A stretch of 64,000 nt of DNA from JAKFDI01 sp044508835. Lineage in GTDB: Bacteria; Pseudomonadota; Gammaproteobacteria; Burkholderiales; Burkholderiaceae_C. The notes below the pieces were generated by a model. That model worked only from the letters and a program-made list of their open reading frames with translations, was not told the DNA's origin and searched no databases. The stretch covers positions 124,001 to 188,000 of the forward strand of contig JBIQHD010000002.1 of the NCBI GenBank assembly GCA_044508835.1, written 5' to 3'. The translations under genes were made by a program, and so were the position numbers. Within the stretch, counting starts at the first letter, position 1. Every line of letters begins with the position of its first letter. Positions 35,170 through 43,707 of the stretch are shown here, in pieces.

Positions 35170-35215
35170 AGGCATGAAACTTGCAGGTCATTCTAGCCTG
35201 CAAAGTGTCATGCCT
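35170..35215 (-). promoter_or_regulatory. Two-part inverted repeat just before lptA
   Basis: Between dsbA and lptA, outer arms AGGCATG (35170-35176) and CATGCCT (35209-35215) enclose inner arms TTGCAGG (35181-35187) and CCTGCAA (35197-35203), with small internal loops. The central loop on the lptA strand reads CTAGAATGA and contains TAGAAT, a good -10 match, about 22 bases before the lptA start codon. It may be the lptA promoter with an overlapping operator, or an RNA hairpin. This is judged from symmetry only. Confidence 0.4.
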
Positions 35216-35282
35216 GGCCGGTTTCGCCGCCGGCGAACCCCGCCCATTTGCGTGGCGGAATGCCGGCGCCTGCGGGCGGCGC

Positions 35283-35933
35283 TCAGCCGCCCTTGCGCGA
35301 ACGCTCGATCAGGGCGTCGGCCACGCGCAAGGCGCCCTCGTTGCTGCCGACGAGCGAGCCCGAGGTGAAGTAGCGGCCCTGGATGCCGAGCGTGGGCACG
35401 CCGTCGATCTTGTAGCCGGCCGCGAGCTTGCGCGCCTGCTGCAGCTTGGCCTGCATGGAGAACGAGTTGTACTGGGCCTTGAACTTGTCGGCGTCGACCC
35501 CGTTCTTCTGCATGAAGGCGGCGATGTCGTCGAGTTTGTCCAGGCGCTGGCGCTCGTTGTGGATGGCGGCGAAGACCTTGCGGTGCATCGTCTCCACCAG
35601 GCCCATGGCCTCGAGCGCGTAGTAGATGCGCTGGTGCGCGACGTAGGGCTCCTGGCGGAAGGCCACGGGCACGCGCTTGAAGGCCACGTCGTCCGGCAGC
35701 TTCTTCTGCCAGGCTTCCAGCGTCGGCTCGAAGGCGTTGCAGTGCGGGCAGCCGTACCAGAAGAACTCCACCACCTCGATCTTGCCCGGCGCCACCGGCA
35801 GCGGCTGGGCCAGCTTGACGTAGTCGCGCCCTTCGACCGGCTCGTTCGCGGCATGCGCCCAGGGCGCGAACGAGGCCGCGGCGACCGCCGCGCCCGTACC
35901 GGCAAGTTGCAGCGAAAACTGGCGACGCTTCAT
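35283..35933 (-). CDS. dsbA: Thiol:disulfide interchange protein DsbA, copy 1
   Basis: DsbA introduces disulfide bonds in the periplasm. The 216-residue protein has a signal peptide that begins MKRRQFSLQLAG, with a twin-arginine-like RRxF motif, and ends near WAHAA. The thioredoxin-fold active site is WYGCPHCNAFEP near residues 60-70, and the cis-proline loop is DGVPTLGIQGRYFTS near 180. CPHC is the DsbA-type dipeptide. A close paralogue lies immediately upstream, at 36025-36669. The two belong to the leftward argS-SPOR-dsbA-dsbA-lptA block. Confidence 0.93.
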   Translation of the reverse strand: MKRRQFSLQLAGTGAAVAAASFAPWAHAANEPVEGRDYVKLAQPLPVAPGKIEVVEFFWYGCPHCNAFEPTLEAWQKKLPDDVAFKRVPVAFRQEPYVAHQRIYYALEAMGLVETMHRKVFAAIHNERQRLDKLDDIAAFMQKNGVDADKFKAQYNSFSMQAKLQQARKLAAGYKIDGVPTLGIQGRYFTSGSLVGSNEGALRVADALIERSRKGG

Positions 35934-36024
35934 CGTGATTCCTCGAGGTGATGCAGGGTGACGGGTGGCAGAGTGCCGCGGCGGGCGAAAAGTTCAGCGC
36001 CGCCCGGCCGGCGCGCGGACGGGT

Positions 36025-36669
36025 TCAGAGGGAGGCACGGGCCTGGGCGATCAGCGCGTCGGCGACCTTGAGCATGTTCTGCGCCGGGCCGGCCTGCGTG
36101 CCGGAGGTGTAGAAGCGCCCGTGCACGCCGATCGCGGGCACGCCGTCGATGTCGTAGGCCTCGCTCAGCTGCTTCGCCTGGCGTGCCTTGGACTGCACCT
36201 GGAAGGAGTCGTACACGGCGGCGAACTTCGCCGCGTCCACGCCGTGGCCGGCGACGAAGGCGCTGATGTCGGGGAGCTTGTCCAGGCGCCGGCCGCCGCC
36301 GTGGATGGCGGCGAAGACCTTGGCATGCAGCGCCTCGACCTGGCCCATCGCCTCCAGCGCGTAGTACAGCTTCTGGTGCGCGACGAAGGGCTCGGCGCGG
36401 AAGGCGACCGGCACGCGGCGGAAGGCCACGTCCGGCGGCAGCGCCCGCACCCAGGCCGCGAGCGCGGGCTCGAAGGCGTTGCAGTGCGGGCAGCCGTACC
36501 AGAAGAACTCGATGACGTCGATCTTGCCGGCGGACGCCACCGGCAGCGGGCGCGGCAGGCGCGTGTAGTGCGTGCCGGCGGCCGGCGCGCCCTGGGCGGC
36601 GGCCCTGCCGGCCGCCGCCGCGGCCACCGCGCCGGCCGCCCAGCCCGAGAACTCACGCCGGTTCAGCAT
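36025..36669 (-). CDS. Thiol:disulfide interchange protein DsbA, copy 2
   Basis: A 214-residue paralogue of the neighbouring DsbA. It begins MLNRREFSGWAAG, again with an RRxF motif in the signal peptide, and carries WYGCPHCNAFEP and the cis-proline loop DGVPAIGVHGRFYTSG. Long stretches match copy 1 with scattered changes (for example IEFFWYGCPHCNAFEP against VEFFWYGCPHCNAFEP and VAHQKLYYALEAMG against VAHQRIYYALEAMG), so it is a tandem duplication, not a recent one. It starts 36 bases after the SPOR gene stop. The division of labour between the copies is unknown. Confidence 0.92.
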   Translation of the reverse strand: MLNRREFSGWAAGAVAAAAAGRAAAQGAPAAGTHYTRLPRPLPVASAGKIDVIEFFWYGCPHCNAFEPALAAWVRALPPDVAFRRVPVAFRAEPFVAHQKLYYALEAMGQVEALHAKVFAAIHGGGRRLDKLPDISAFVAGHGVDAAKFAAVYDSFQVQSKARQAKQLSEAYDIDGVPAIGVHGRFYTSGTQAGPAQNMLKVADALIAQARASL

Positions 36670-36705
36670 CCGCGGCTCCTCGTGGTCGTCCGGCGGCGGG
36701 CCGCG

Positions 36706-37362
36706 TCAGCGCTGCACGCGCACCAGGGCGGATTCGATGCCCGCATCGTCGATCTTCCGCTTCGCGGTGTCGGCCTCGTCCTTGTGGGCGTACGGCCCCA
36801 CGCGCACGCGGTAGACGGTGCGCCCGGACTGTTCGCGCTCGGTCACCTTGGCGCTGAAGCCGAGCATGGCGAGCCGGGCGCGCTGGCGCTCGGCGTCCTC
36901 GCTGCGGCCATAGGCGCCGGCCTGCACGAAGTAGCTGAACGGGTCGGCCGCCGCGCGTGCCGGCAGCGCCGGGGCCGGGGGCTCGGCGGCCTGCCCGCCG
37001 AGGATGGCCGCCGGGTCGCGCGGCGCGGCCGGCGGCGGCACGGCGGCCGCGGTGGGGGGCAGCGCGGGTGCGGCCGCGGGCGTGGAGGCCGCCGGCGCCG
37101 GCGTCACGGCGCCGCCGCTGGCGTTCGGGCGCACCGGGTTCTTGCCGTATAGCGGCGCGTTCGGGTCCCAGTTCTTGTTGCGCTCCATCTCGGCGGCGTC
37201 GTGCTCGGCCGAGCGCTGCGGCACCTTGTTGATGAAGGGCACCGGCACCTTGGTCACGTAGAGCGCCACGCCCAGCGCGAGCGCGAGTCCGACGAGCAGG
37301 CCGACGATCAGGCCCATGGCGAAGCCGCCGCCCTGGCGCGTTGCGCGCTGTTGCTGTTTCAT
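36706..37362 (-). CDS. SPOR domain protein (FtsN-like)
   Basis: A 218-residue membrane-anchored peptidoglycan-binding protein. It starts MKQQQRATRQGGGFAMGLI with one transmembrane helix at about 14-36 (GLIVGLLVGLALALGVALYV), then a Pro/Ala-rich linker, and ends with a SPOR domain (FSYFVQAGAYGRSEDAERQ, YRVRVGPYAHKDEADTAK), which binds glycan strands bare of stem peptides at the division septum. The membrane anchor plus linker plus SPOR layout suits FtsN, but the essential FtsN peptide cannot be confirmed. It lies 13 bases after argS in the same direction, as in many Burkholderiales. Confidence 0.9.
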   Translation of the reverse strand: MKQQQRATRQGGGFAMGLIVGLLVGLALALGVALYVTKVPVPFINKVPQRSAEHDAAEMERNKNWDPNAPLYGKNPVRPNASGGAVTPAPAASTPAAAPALPPTAAAVPPPAAPRDPAAILGGQAAEPPAPALPARAAADPFSYFVQAGAYGRSEDAERQRARLAMLGFSAKVTEREQSGRTVYRVRVGPYAHKDEADTAKRKIDDAGIESALVRVQR

Positions 37363-37375
37363 GAAGTCTCCCGAA

Positions 37376-39058
37376 TCACATCCTGTCCGGCGCGCCGACG
37401 CCCAGCACGCCGAGCGCGTTGTGCAGCACCTGCCGGGTGGCCGCGAGCAGCGCCATCCGCGCCCGGCTCAGCCGCGCATCATCGACGAGAAAGCGCTCGG
37501 CCGCGTAGTAGCTGTGGAAGGCGCTCGCCACGTCGCGCAGGTAGAAGGCCACGTCGTGCGGCGCGAGGCCCGCCGCCGCGCCCGACAGCACCGCCGGGTA
37601 GGCGGCGAGCTGCAGCATCAGCGCGGCTTCGGCAGGCGCGGTCAGCGGCGACAGGTCGGCGTCGGCCAGCGCGGCCGGGTCGCCGCCGCGCTCGGCGTAC
37701 TGCGCGATCACCGAGCAGATGCGCGCGTGCGCGTACTGCACGTAGAACACCGGGTTCTCGTCGTTCTGCTTCAGCGCGAGGTCGACGTCGAACACGAACT
37801 CGGTGTCGGCCTTGCGGCTGATGAGGAAGAAGCGCACCGCGTCGCGGCTGGTCCACTCGATCAGGTCGCGCAGCGTCACGTAGCTGCCGGCGCGCTTGGA
37901 GATCTTCACCTCCTCGCCGCCCTTCATCACGGTGACCATCTTGTGCAGCACGTAGTCGGGGTAGCCGGCGGGGATGCCGACACCCGCCGCCTGCAGCCCG
38001 GCGCGCACGCGGGCGATGGTGCCGTGGTGGTCGCTGCCCTGGATGTTCACCGCCTGGGTGAAGCCGCGCTCGAACTTGGCGATGTGGTAGGCGACGTCGG
38101 GCACGAAGTAGGTGTAGCCGCCGTCGGACTTGCGCATCACGCGGTCCTTGTCGTCGCCGTAGGCGGTGGAGCGCAGCCACAGGGCGCCGTCCTGCTCGTA
38201 GGTCTTGCCGGCGGCGACGAGGCGCTGCACCGTGTCCTCGACCCGGCCGCTGGTGTAGAGGCTGGACTCGAGGTAGTAGTTGTCGAAGCGCACGCCGAAG
38301 GCGCGCAGGTCGAGGTCCTGCTCGTGGCGCAGGTAGGCCACGGCGAACTGGCGGATGCCGTCGAGGTCGTCCGCGTCGCCCGAGGCGGTGAATTCGCGGT
38401 CGTCGGCGTGCACGGTCTTCTTCGCGGCGAAGTCGGCGGCGATGTCGGCGATGTAGTCGCCGTTGTAGGCCGACTCGGGCCAGCCCGGCCCGTCCGGCCT
38501 CAGCCCGCGCAGGCGCGCCTGCACCGAGGCGGCGAGGGTGGCGATCTGCACGCCGGCGTCGTTGTAATAGAACTCGCGCGTGACCTGCACGCCCTGCGAG
38601 GCGAAGAGGTTGCACAGCGCGTCGCCCAGCGCCGCCTGGCGGCCGTGGCCGACGTGCAGCGGGCCGGTCGGGTTGGCGGAGACGAACTCCACCAGCACCT
38701 TGCGCGCGGCGGCCGGCTGCCGGCCGAAGGCGTCGCGCGCCTGCAGCACCTCGCGCACCACGGCCTGCTTCGTGGCGGGCGCGAGGCGCAGGTTGATGAA
38801 GCCGGGGCCGGCGATCTCGAGCGCCGTGACGTGGCGCTGGAACGCGGCGCGGCGCTGCAGCGCCTCGATCAGCGCCTGCGCGAGCTCGCGCGGGTTCTTC
38901 TTCAGGGGCTTGGCGAGCTGCATCGCCGCGGTGCAGGCGAAGTCGCCGTGGGCGGCCTGCTTGGGCGACTCGAAGGCGACGGGAACCGTGGCGCCGGGGC
39001 TGATTTCCTGGATCGCCTCGGCCAGCGCGGCCAATAATTCCTTCTTCGCTTCGATCAT
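37376..39058 (-). CDS. argS: Arginyl-tRNA synthetase
   Basis: Charges tRNA-Arg. The 560-residue class I synthetase begins MIEAKKELLAALAEAIQEI. It carries the HIGH motif as SANPTGPLHVGHGRQAALGD near residues 120-140 and the KMSK equivalent as KISKRAGSYVTLRDL near 380. The DALR anticodon-binding domain fills the C-terminus with LVDDARLSRARMALLAATRQVLHNALGVLGV. Length is normal. It is the first gene of the leftward block and diverges from the Ser/Thr kinase gene with about 170 bases between the start codons. Confidence 0.98.
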   Translation of the reverse strand: MIEAKKELLAALAEAIQEISPGATVPVAFESPKQAAHGDFACTAAMQLAKPLKKNPRELAQALIEALQRRAAFQRHVTALEIAGPGFINLRLAPATKQAVVREVLQARDAFGRQPAAARKVLVEFVSANPTGPLHVGHGRQAALGDALCNLFASQGVQVTREFYYNDAGVQIATLAASVQARLRGLRPDGPGWPESAYNGDYIADIAADFAAKKTVHADDREFTASGDADDLDGIRQFAVAYLRHEQDLDLRAFGVRFDNYYLESSLYTSGRVEDTVQRLVAAGKTYEQDGALWLRSTAYGDDKDRVMRKSDGGYTYFVPDVAYHIAKFERGFTQAVNIQGSDHHGTIARVRAGLQAAGVGIPAGYPDYVLHKMVTVMKGGEEVKISKRAGSYVTLRDLIEWTSRDAVRFFLISRKADTEFVFDVDLALKQNDENPVFYVQYAHARICSVIAQYAERGGDPAALADADLSPLTAPAEAALMLQLAAYPAVLSGAAAGLAPHDVAFYLRDVASAFHSYYAAERFLVDDARLSRARMALLAATRQVLHNALGVLGVGAPDRM

Positions 39059-39227
39059 CCGGCGATTCTAAGGTTGGCCCCTCGTGCGGCCGGGCCGTCG
39101 CGGGTGCGCGACACGCGCGGGCCGCCGCGGGGTTAGCCTCCTGCGGAATGGCCGGCGTTTGTGGCATTGTTCCGCCGAACGCGCGTGCAGTGGCCTGCGA
39201 AGATCGACGCCCGCCCTCCAGCCCGAC

Positions 39228-40601
39228 ATGTCCAGATCCATCTCCCAACCCGGTGAAAGCCGCTTCGAGCTGAGCTCGCCGTGCGAGCTGCCGGCCCAGA
39301 TCGGCAAGTACCGGGTGCTCAAGCGCCTGGGCGAGGGGGCGACGAGCGAGGTGTTCCTCGCGCACGACGACTTCCACGACCGCGACGTGGCGATCAAGCG
39401 GGTGCGCGCCGGGCGGCTCGGCGACCCGACGGACGAGCGCTACACCGAGCGCTTCTTCGCCGCCGAGGCGGCGCTGGTCGGGCGGCTGCAGCACCCGAAC
39501 GTGGTGCAGATCTTCGACGCGGTGCAGGACGAGAGCTCCTCGTACCTCGTCATGGAGTACGTGCCGGGCAGCACCCTGCGGCCCTACTGCCGCGCCGACC
39601 AGCTGCTGCCGCTGGAGCTCATCGTCGAGATCGGCTTCAAGTGCGCGATGGCGCTGGGCTACGTGTACCGCCAGGGGCTGATCCACCGCGACGTGAAGCC
39701 GGCCAACCTGCTGGTCACGCGCAACAGCGGCGGCGCCGTCACCGACGTGAAGATCAGCGACTTCGGCAGCGTGCTCAACCTCGCCGCCGACGTGACGCAG
39801 GTCTACCGCGTCGGCTCGCTCGCCTACATGCCGCCCGAGCAGCTCGACGGCAGCGCGCTCGACTGCCGCGCCGACATCTACGCGCTCGGCGGCGTGCTCT
39901 ACCACCTCGTGGCCGGCCGCCCGCCCTTCGACGCGCAGGTGCAGTCGGCCATGATGCACCAGATCTACAACCGCAACCCGGCGCCGCTCACGGGCCTGCG
40001 CGCGGGGGTGTCGGCGGCCGTCGACGCGGTGATCCAGCGCGCGCTCGCCAAGGACCCGAACGCGCGCTACGCCACCTGGGACGAGTTCGCGCAGGCGCTG
40101 TCCTCGCTCATCGTCAACCAGGACGTGCCGCGCGGGCAGCTGCAGGGCGTGCTCGATTCGGAGCGCTTCAACCTGCTGCGCACGCTGGACTTCTTCACCA
40201 GCTTCGGCGACGTCGAGCTGTGGGAGGTGGTGCACCGCGCGCGCTGGCAGCGCCACCACTTCGGCCATGCGCTGTACCGCAAGGGCGAGGAAGGCTGCAC
40301 CTTCCACATCATCGCGCAGGGCGAGGTGGAGGTCTTCCGCGACGGCCAGAAGGTCGCCCAGCTCGGCGCCGGCACCTCGGTGGGCGAGATGGCCTACCTC
40401 GCGCCCAGCCCCGAGCTGCGCCGCCACAGCACCGACGTGGTGGTGACCGAGCCGGCGACGACGATTTCCTTCACGCCCGAGACCCTGGGGCAGCTGAGCC
40501 CCAACTGCCGCCACCTCTTCGACGAGGCCTTCATCCGCGTGCTGGTGCGCCGCCTGCATGCGGCGCACGAGGCGCTGGCGCATCCGCGGCGCATCCTCTG
40601 A
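39228..40601 (+). CDS. Ser/Thr protein kinase fused to cyclic-nucleotide-binding domain
   Basis: A 457-residue cytoplasmic protein. The eukaryote-type kinase domain (about 25-290) has the glycine loop LGEGATSEVF, the ATP Lys in DVAIKRV, the catalytic loop IHRDVKPANLLV, the metal Asp in ISDFGSVLN and a PPEQ motif instead of APE. The C-terminal CNBD (about 345-440) has FGHALYRKGEEGCTFHIIAQGEVEVF and GTSVGEMAYL, but the phosphate-binding cassette Arg-Ser/Thr-Ala reads RRHSTD, so binding of cAMP/cGMP is uncertain. The ATG at 39228 (MSRSISQPGESRFELS) is used; an in-frame ATG at 39084 would add unlikely residues. It diverges from argS. Confidence 0.93.
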   Translation: MSRSISQPGESRFELSSPCELPAQIGKYRVLKRLGEGATSEVFLAHDDFHDRDVAIKRVRAGRLGDPTDERYTERFFAAEAALVGRLQHPNVVQIFDAVQDESSSYLVMEYVPGSTLRPYCRADQLLPLELIVEIGFKCAMALGYVYRQGLIHRDVKPANLLVTRNSGGAVTDVKISDFGSVLNLAADVTQVYRVGSLAYMPPEQLDGSALDCRADIYALGGVLYHLVAGRPPFDAQVQSAMMHQIYNRNPAPLTGLRAGVSAAVDAVIQRALAKDPNARYATWDEFAQALSSLIVNQDVPRGQLQGVLDSERFNLLRTLDFFTSFGDVELWEVVHRARWQRHHFGHALYRKGEEGCTFHIIAQGEVEVFRDGQKVAQLGAGTSVGEMAYLAPSPELRRHSTDVVVTEPATTISFTPETLGQLSPNCRHLFDEAFIRVLVRRLHAAHEALAHPRRIL

Positions 40602-40674
40602 TTGCCCGCCGCCGGCGGCTCTGCTTCAATGGCTGCGGCCCGCGCCGTCGCGCGTGCATGAGGAGATGTTCGCG

Positions 40675-40968
40675 ATGAAACACCTGATCGCCGCCGTCGC
40701 GGCCGCCCTGGCCCTGGCCGCCCCCGCGTTCGCCGCCGATGCCCCGACGGCGCAGCAGAACAAGATGAGCCGCTGCAGCGCCGACTTCAAGGCCACCGGC
40801 AAGCCGGGCGCCGAGCGCCAGGCCTTCATGAAGGAATGCCTGAAGAAGGAGTCCGACGCCAGGACGGCGCAGCAGAACAAGATGACGGCCTGCAGCGCCG
40901 ACTTCAAGAAGACCGGCAAGCCGGGCGCCGAACGGCAGGCCTACATGAAGGAATGCCTGAGCAAGTAG
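40675..40968 (+). CDS. PsiF repeat family small secreted protein
   Basis: A 97-residue protein with a signal peptide (MKHLIAAVAAALALAAPAFA) and two copies of the PsiF repeat: TAQQNKMSRCSADFKATGKPG then ERQAFMKECLKK, and TAQQNKMTACSADFKKTGKPG then ERQAYMKECLSK. Each holds two Cys, which may form a disulfide or bind metal. PsiF is phosphate-starvation-inducible in E. coli, and its molecular role is unknown. AGGAG at 40661-40665 precedes the ATG at 40675. Another in-frame ATG at 40666 is too close to it. Confidence 0.9.
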   Translation: MKHLIAAVAAALALAAPAFAADAPTAQQNKMSRCSADFKATGKPGAERQAFMKECLKKESDARTAQQNKMTACSADFKKTGKPGAERQAYMKECLSK

Positions 40969-40988
40969 GCCGCCGTCCTTCCCGCGCG

Positions 40989-41012
40989 AACCCGGCTCCG
41001 GCCGGGTTCGTT
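40989..41012 (+). terminator. Hairpin between the convergent psiF-like and lysR genes
   Basis: Arms AACCCGG (40989-40995) and CCGGGTT (41002-41008) with the 6-base loop CTCCGG lie between the two stop codons, followed by CGTTC. It could serve as a bidirectional terminator. The T-run is poor. Confidence 0.4.
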
Positions 41013-41962
41013 CATTGCGCGGCCTTCCAGTAGGCCGCATCGGCGTAGCGCTCCTTCAGGAAGTCGATCCACAGCCGCACGCGCAGCGGCAGGTGCTTGC
41101 GCTGGGCGAACACGGCGAAGATGCCGTTGGGCGGCGCGGCGAAGGCGTCCAGCACGGTGACGAGGCGCCCGCCGGCGATCGCGCGCTCCACCTCCCAGGT
41201 CGAGCGCCAGGCGATGCCCAGGCCCGCCACGCACCAGTCGTGCAGCACCTGGCCGTCGCTGCAGTCGAGCCGCCCCTGCGGGCGCAGGTACGTCACCTGG
41301 CCGTCGACGGTGAAGGCCCAGCCGCGGGTCTGGCTGGCGTCGCTGCTCAGGCCCAGGCAGGCGTGGCGCGCGAGCTCGCCCGGATGCGCCGGGGTGCCGG
41401 CGCGCTTCAGGTAGTCGGGCGAGGCCACGCACAGGCGCCGGTTGTCGGCGAGGCGCACGCTCACGAGGCTGGAGTCGGGCATGTCGCCCACGCGCACGGC
41501 GCAGTCGAAGCCCTCGTTGACGATGTCGACCACGCGGTCCGACAGGTTCAGCGACACGCTCACGTCCGGGTGCGCGGCGAGGAACTGCGGCGCGAGCGGC
41601 GCCACGTGCCGCCGCCCGAAGCCCGCCGGCGCGGTGATGCGCAGGTGGCCGCTCGCCTTCACGCCGCCGGCGCTGACGCTGGCCTCGGCGCTGGCGAGGT
41701 CGGCCAGCAGGCGCTGGCAGTCCTCCAGGAAGGCGCTGCCCTCGTGAGTGAGCGTGATGCGCCGCGTGGTGCGCGTGAGCAGCTTGACGCCCAGGCGCTC
41801 CTCCAGGGCGTCGATGCGCCGCCCGATCACGGCGGGCGCGACCGACTCCGCCGCGGCGGCGGCGGTGAGGCTGCCCTTCTGCGTGACAGCGACGAACGAC
41901 TCGATCTGTTTGAGGCGGTCCACCACGATGGGCGGATTATGAACTTGCCGGTCATGGATCAA
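41012..41962 (-). CDS. LysR family transcriptional regulator
   Basis: A 316-residue LysR-type regulator. The N-terminal HTH is at about 17-77 (IESFVAVTQKGSLTAAAAAE, VIGRRIDALEERLGVKLLTRTTRRITLTHEG) and the effector-binding domain follows. It diverges from aceB with about 100 bases between them and may control it, though LysR control of malate synthase is not a general rule. The annotated ATG at 41962 adds about 13 residues before the conserved DRLKQIESF core. A GTG start closer to the core is equally possible. Confidence 0.9.
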   Translation of the reverse strand: MIHDRQVHNPPIVVDRLKQIESFVAVTQKGSLTAAAAAESVAPAVIGRRIDALEERLGVKLLTRTTRRITLTHEGSAFLEDCQRLLADLASAEASVSAGGVKASGHLRITAPAGFGRRHVAPLAPQFLAAHPDVSVSLNLSDRVVDIVNEGFDCAVRVGDMPDSSLVSVRLADNRRLCVASPDYLKRAGTPAHPGELARHACLGLSSDASQTRGWAFTVDGQVTYLRPQGRLDCSDGQVLHDWCVAGLGIAWRSTWEVERAIAGGRLVTVLDAFAAPPNGIFAVFAQRKHLPLRVRLWIDFLKERYADAAYWKAAQ

Positions 41963-42064
41963 CGCCGAATCGCGCCATCAATCGCTGCCCGATAGTGGAA
42001 TAGATTCGAGCGCACCGGGCGCTGCGGCGCCCACGCCTTCCTTCGTACGCCAGGAGTCCCCCTC

Positions 42065-43648
42065 ATGACCACGCTTCAACTGCCGCAAGGCATGCAGATC
42101 AACGCCCCCATCCTGCCCGGGTTCGAGACCGTGCTCACGCCGCCGGCGCTGGAGCTGGTCGCCCGGCTGCACCGCGCCTTCGAGCCGCGCCGCCGCGAGC
42201 TGCTGGCCGCGCGCGTGGCGCGCGCGAAGCGCCTGGATGCCGGCGAGCGCCCCGACTTCCTCGCCGAGACGAAGCACGTGCGCGACGGCGACTGGAAGGT
42301 GGCGCCGATCCCGCCCGCGCTGCACTGCCGCCGGGTGGAGATCACCGGCCCGGTGGACGCGAAGATGGTCATCAACGCCTTCAACTCGGGCGCCGATTCA
42401 TACATGACCGACTTCGAGGACAGCAACTCGCCGCTGTGGGCGAACCAGATCCAGGGCCAGATCAACCTCGGCCAGGCCATCCGCCGCACGCTGAAGCTCG
42501 AGCAGAACGGCAAGACCTACCAGCTGAACGACAAGATTGCCACGCTGCAGGTGCGCCCGCGCGGCTGGCACCTGGACGAGAAGCACGTGACGGTCGACGG
42601 CCAGCGCGTCTCGGGCGGCATCTTCGACTTCGCGCTGTTCCTGTTCCACAACGCCAAGGAGCAGGTCGCGCGAGGCGCCGGGCCCTTCTTCTACCTGCCG
42701 AAGATGGAGTCGCACCTCGAGGCGCGGCTGTGGAACGACATCTTCGTGATGGCGCAGGACGAGATCGGCCTGCCGCAGGGCACGATCAAGGCGACGGTGC
42801 TGGTGGAGACCATCCTCGCCGCGTTCGAGATGGAGGAGATCCTGTACGAGCTGCGCGAGCACTCGGCCGGGCTGAACGCCGGCCGCTGGGACTACATCTT
42901 CTCGTGCATCAAGAAGTTCAAGCTCGACAAGAACTTCTGCCTGGCCGACCGCGCCAAGGTGACGATGACCTCGCCCTTCATGCGCGCCTACGCCCTGCTG
43001 CTGCTGGACACCTGCCACAAGCGCGGCGCCCCGGCCATCGGCGGCATGAGCGCGCTCATCCCGATCAAGAACGACCCCGAGAAGAACGCCGTGGCGATGG
43101 CCGGCATCATCGCCGACAAGAAGCGCGACGCCACCGACGGCTACGACGGCGGCTGGGTGGCGCACCCGGGGCTGGTGGAGCCGGCGATGAAGGAATTCGT
43201 GGCGGTACTGGGCGAGCGGCCGAACAACTTCGGCAAGCGCGTGGCGGACCTGAAGGTCAGCGGCGCCGACCTGCTGAACTTCCAGCCCGAGACGCCCATC
43301 ACCGAGGCCGGCCTGCGCATGAACATCAACGTCGGCATCCACTACCTCGGCGCCTGGCTGGCGGGCAACGGCTGCGTGCCCATCCACAACCTGATGGAAG
43401 ACGCGGCCACGGCCGAGATCAGCCGCTCGCAGGTGTGGCAGTGGATCCGCTCGCCCAAGGGCGTGCTCGACGACGGCCGCAAGGTCACGGCCGACATGGT
43501 GCGCGCCCTGGTGCCGGAAGAACTCGCCAAGATCAAGGCCGGCGGCTTCGAGGGCAAGTTCGACCGCGCGGCGGAGATCTTCACGACGATGAGCACGCAG
43601 GATGCGTTCGAGGAGTTCCTGACGCTGCCGCTGTACGAGGAGATCTGA
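42065..43648 (+). CDS. aceB: Malate synthase A
   Basis: Condenses glyoxylate with acetyl-CoA to malate in the glyoxylate bypass, allowing growth on acetate or fatty acids. The 527-residue protein starts MTTLQLPQGMQINAPILPGF. It contains RPRGWHLDEKHVTVDGQ with the catalytic Arg, the signature REHSAGLNAGRWDYIFS near 280, and GGMSALIPIKNDPEKN near 330. Length is close to E. coli AceB, so it is isoform A, not the longer G form. Isocitrate lyase is not in the window. The TAA/TGA context is ordinary, and the gene is followed by the MntA-HepT module. Confidence 0.97.
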   Translation: MTTLQLPQGMQINAPILPGFETVLTPPALELVARLHRAFEPRRRELLAARVARAKRLDAGERPDFLAETKHVRDGDWKVAPIPPALHCRRVEITGPVDAKMVINAFNSGADSYMTDFEDSNSPLWANQIQGQINLGQAIRRTLKLEQNGKTYQLNDKIATLQVRPRGWHLDEKHVTVDGQRVSGGIFDFALFLFHNAKEQVARGAGPFFYLPKMESHLEARLWNDIFVMAQDEIGLPQGTIKATVLVETILAAFEMEEILYELREHSAGLNAGRWDYIFSCIKKFKLDKNFCLADRAKVTMTSPFMRAYALLLLDTCHKRGAPAIGGMSALIPIKNDPEKNAVAMAGIIADKKRDATDGYDGGWVAHPGLVEPAMKEFVAVLGERPNNFGKRVADLKVSGADLLNFQPETPITEAGLRMNINVGIHYLGAWLAGNGCVPIHNLMEDAATAEISRSQVWQWIRSPKGVLDDGRKVTADMVRALVPEELAKIKAGGFEGKFDRAAEIFTTMSTQDAFEEFLTLPLYEEI

Positions 43649-43707
43649 GCGGCGGCGCGGGCCACCTGAGCCATGCGTCGGCAGGGACGATGCGGCATCA
43701 TTGACGA

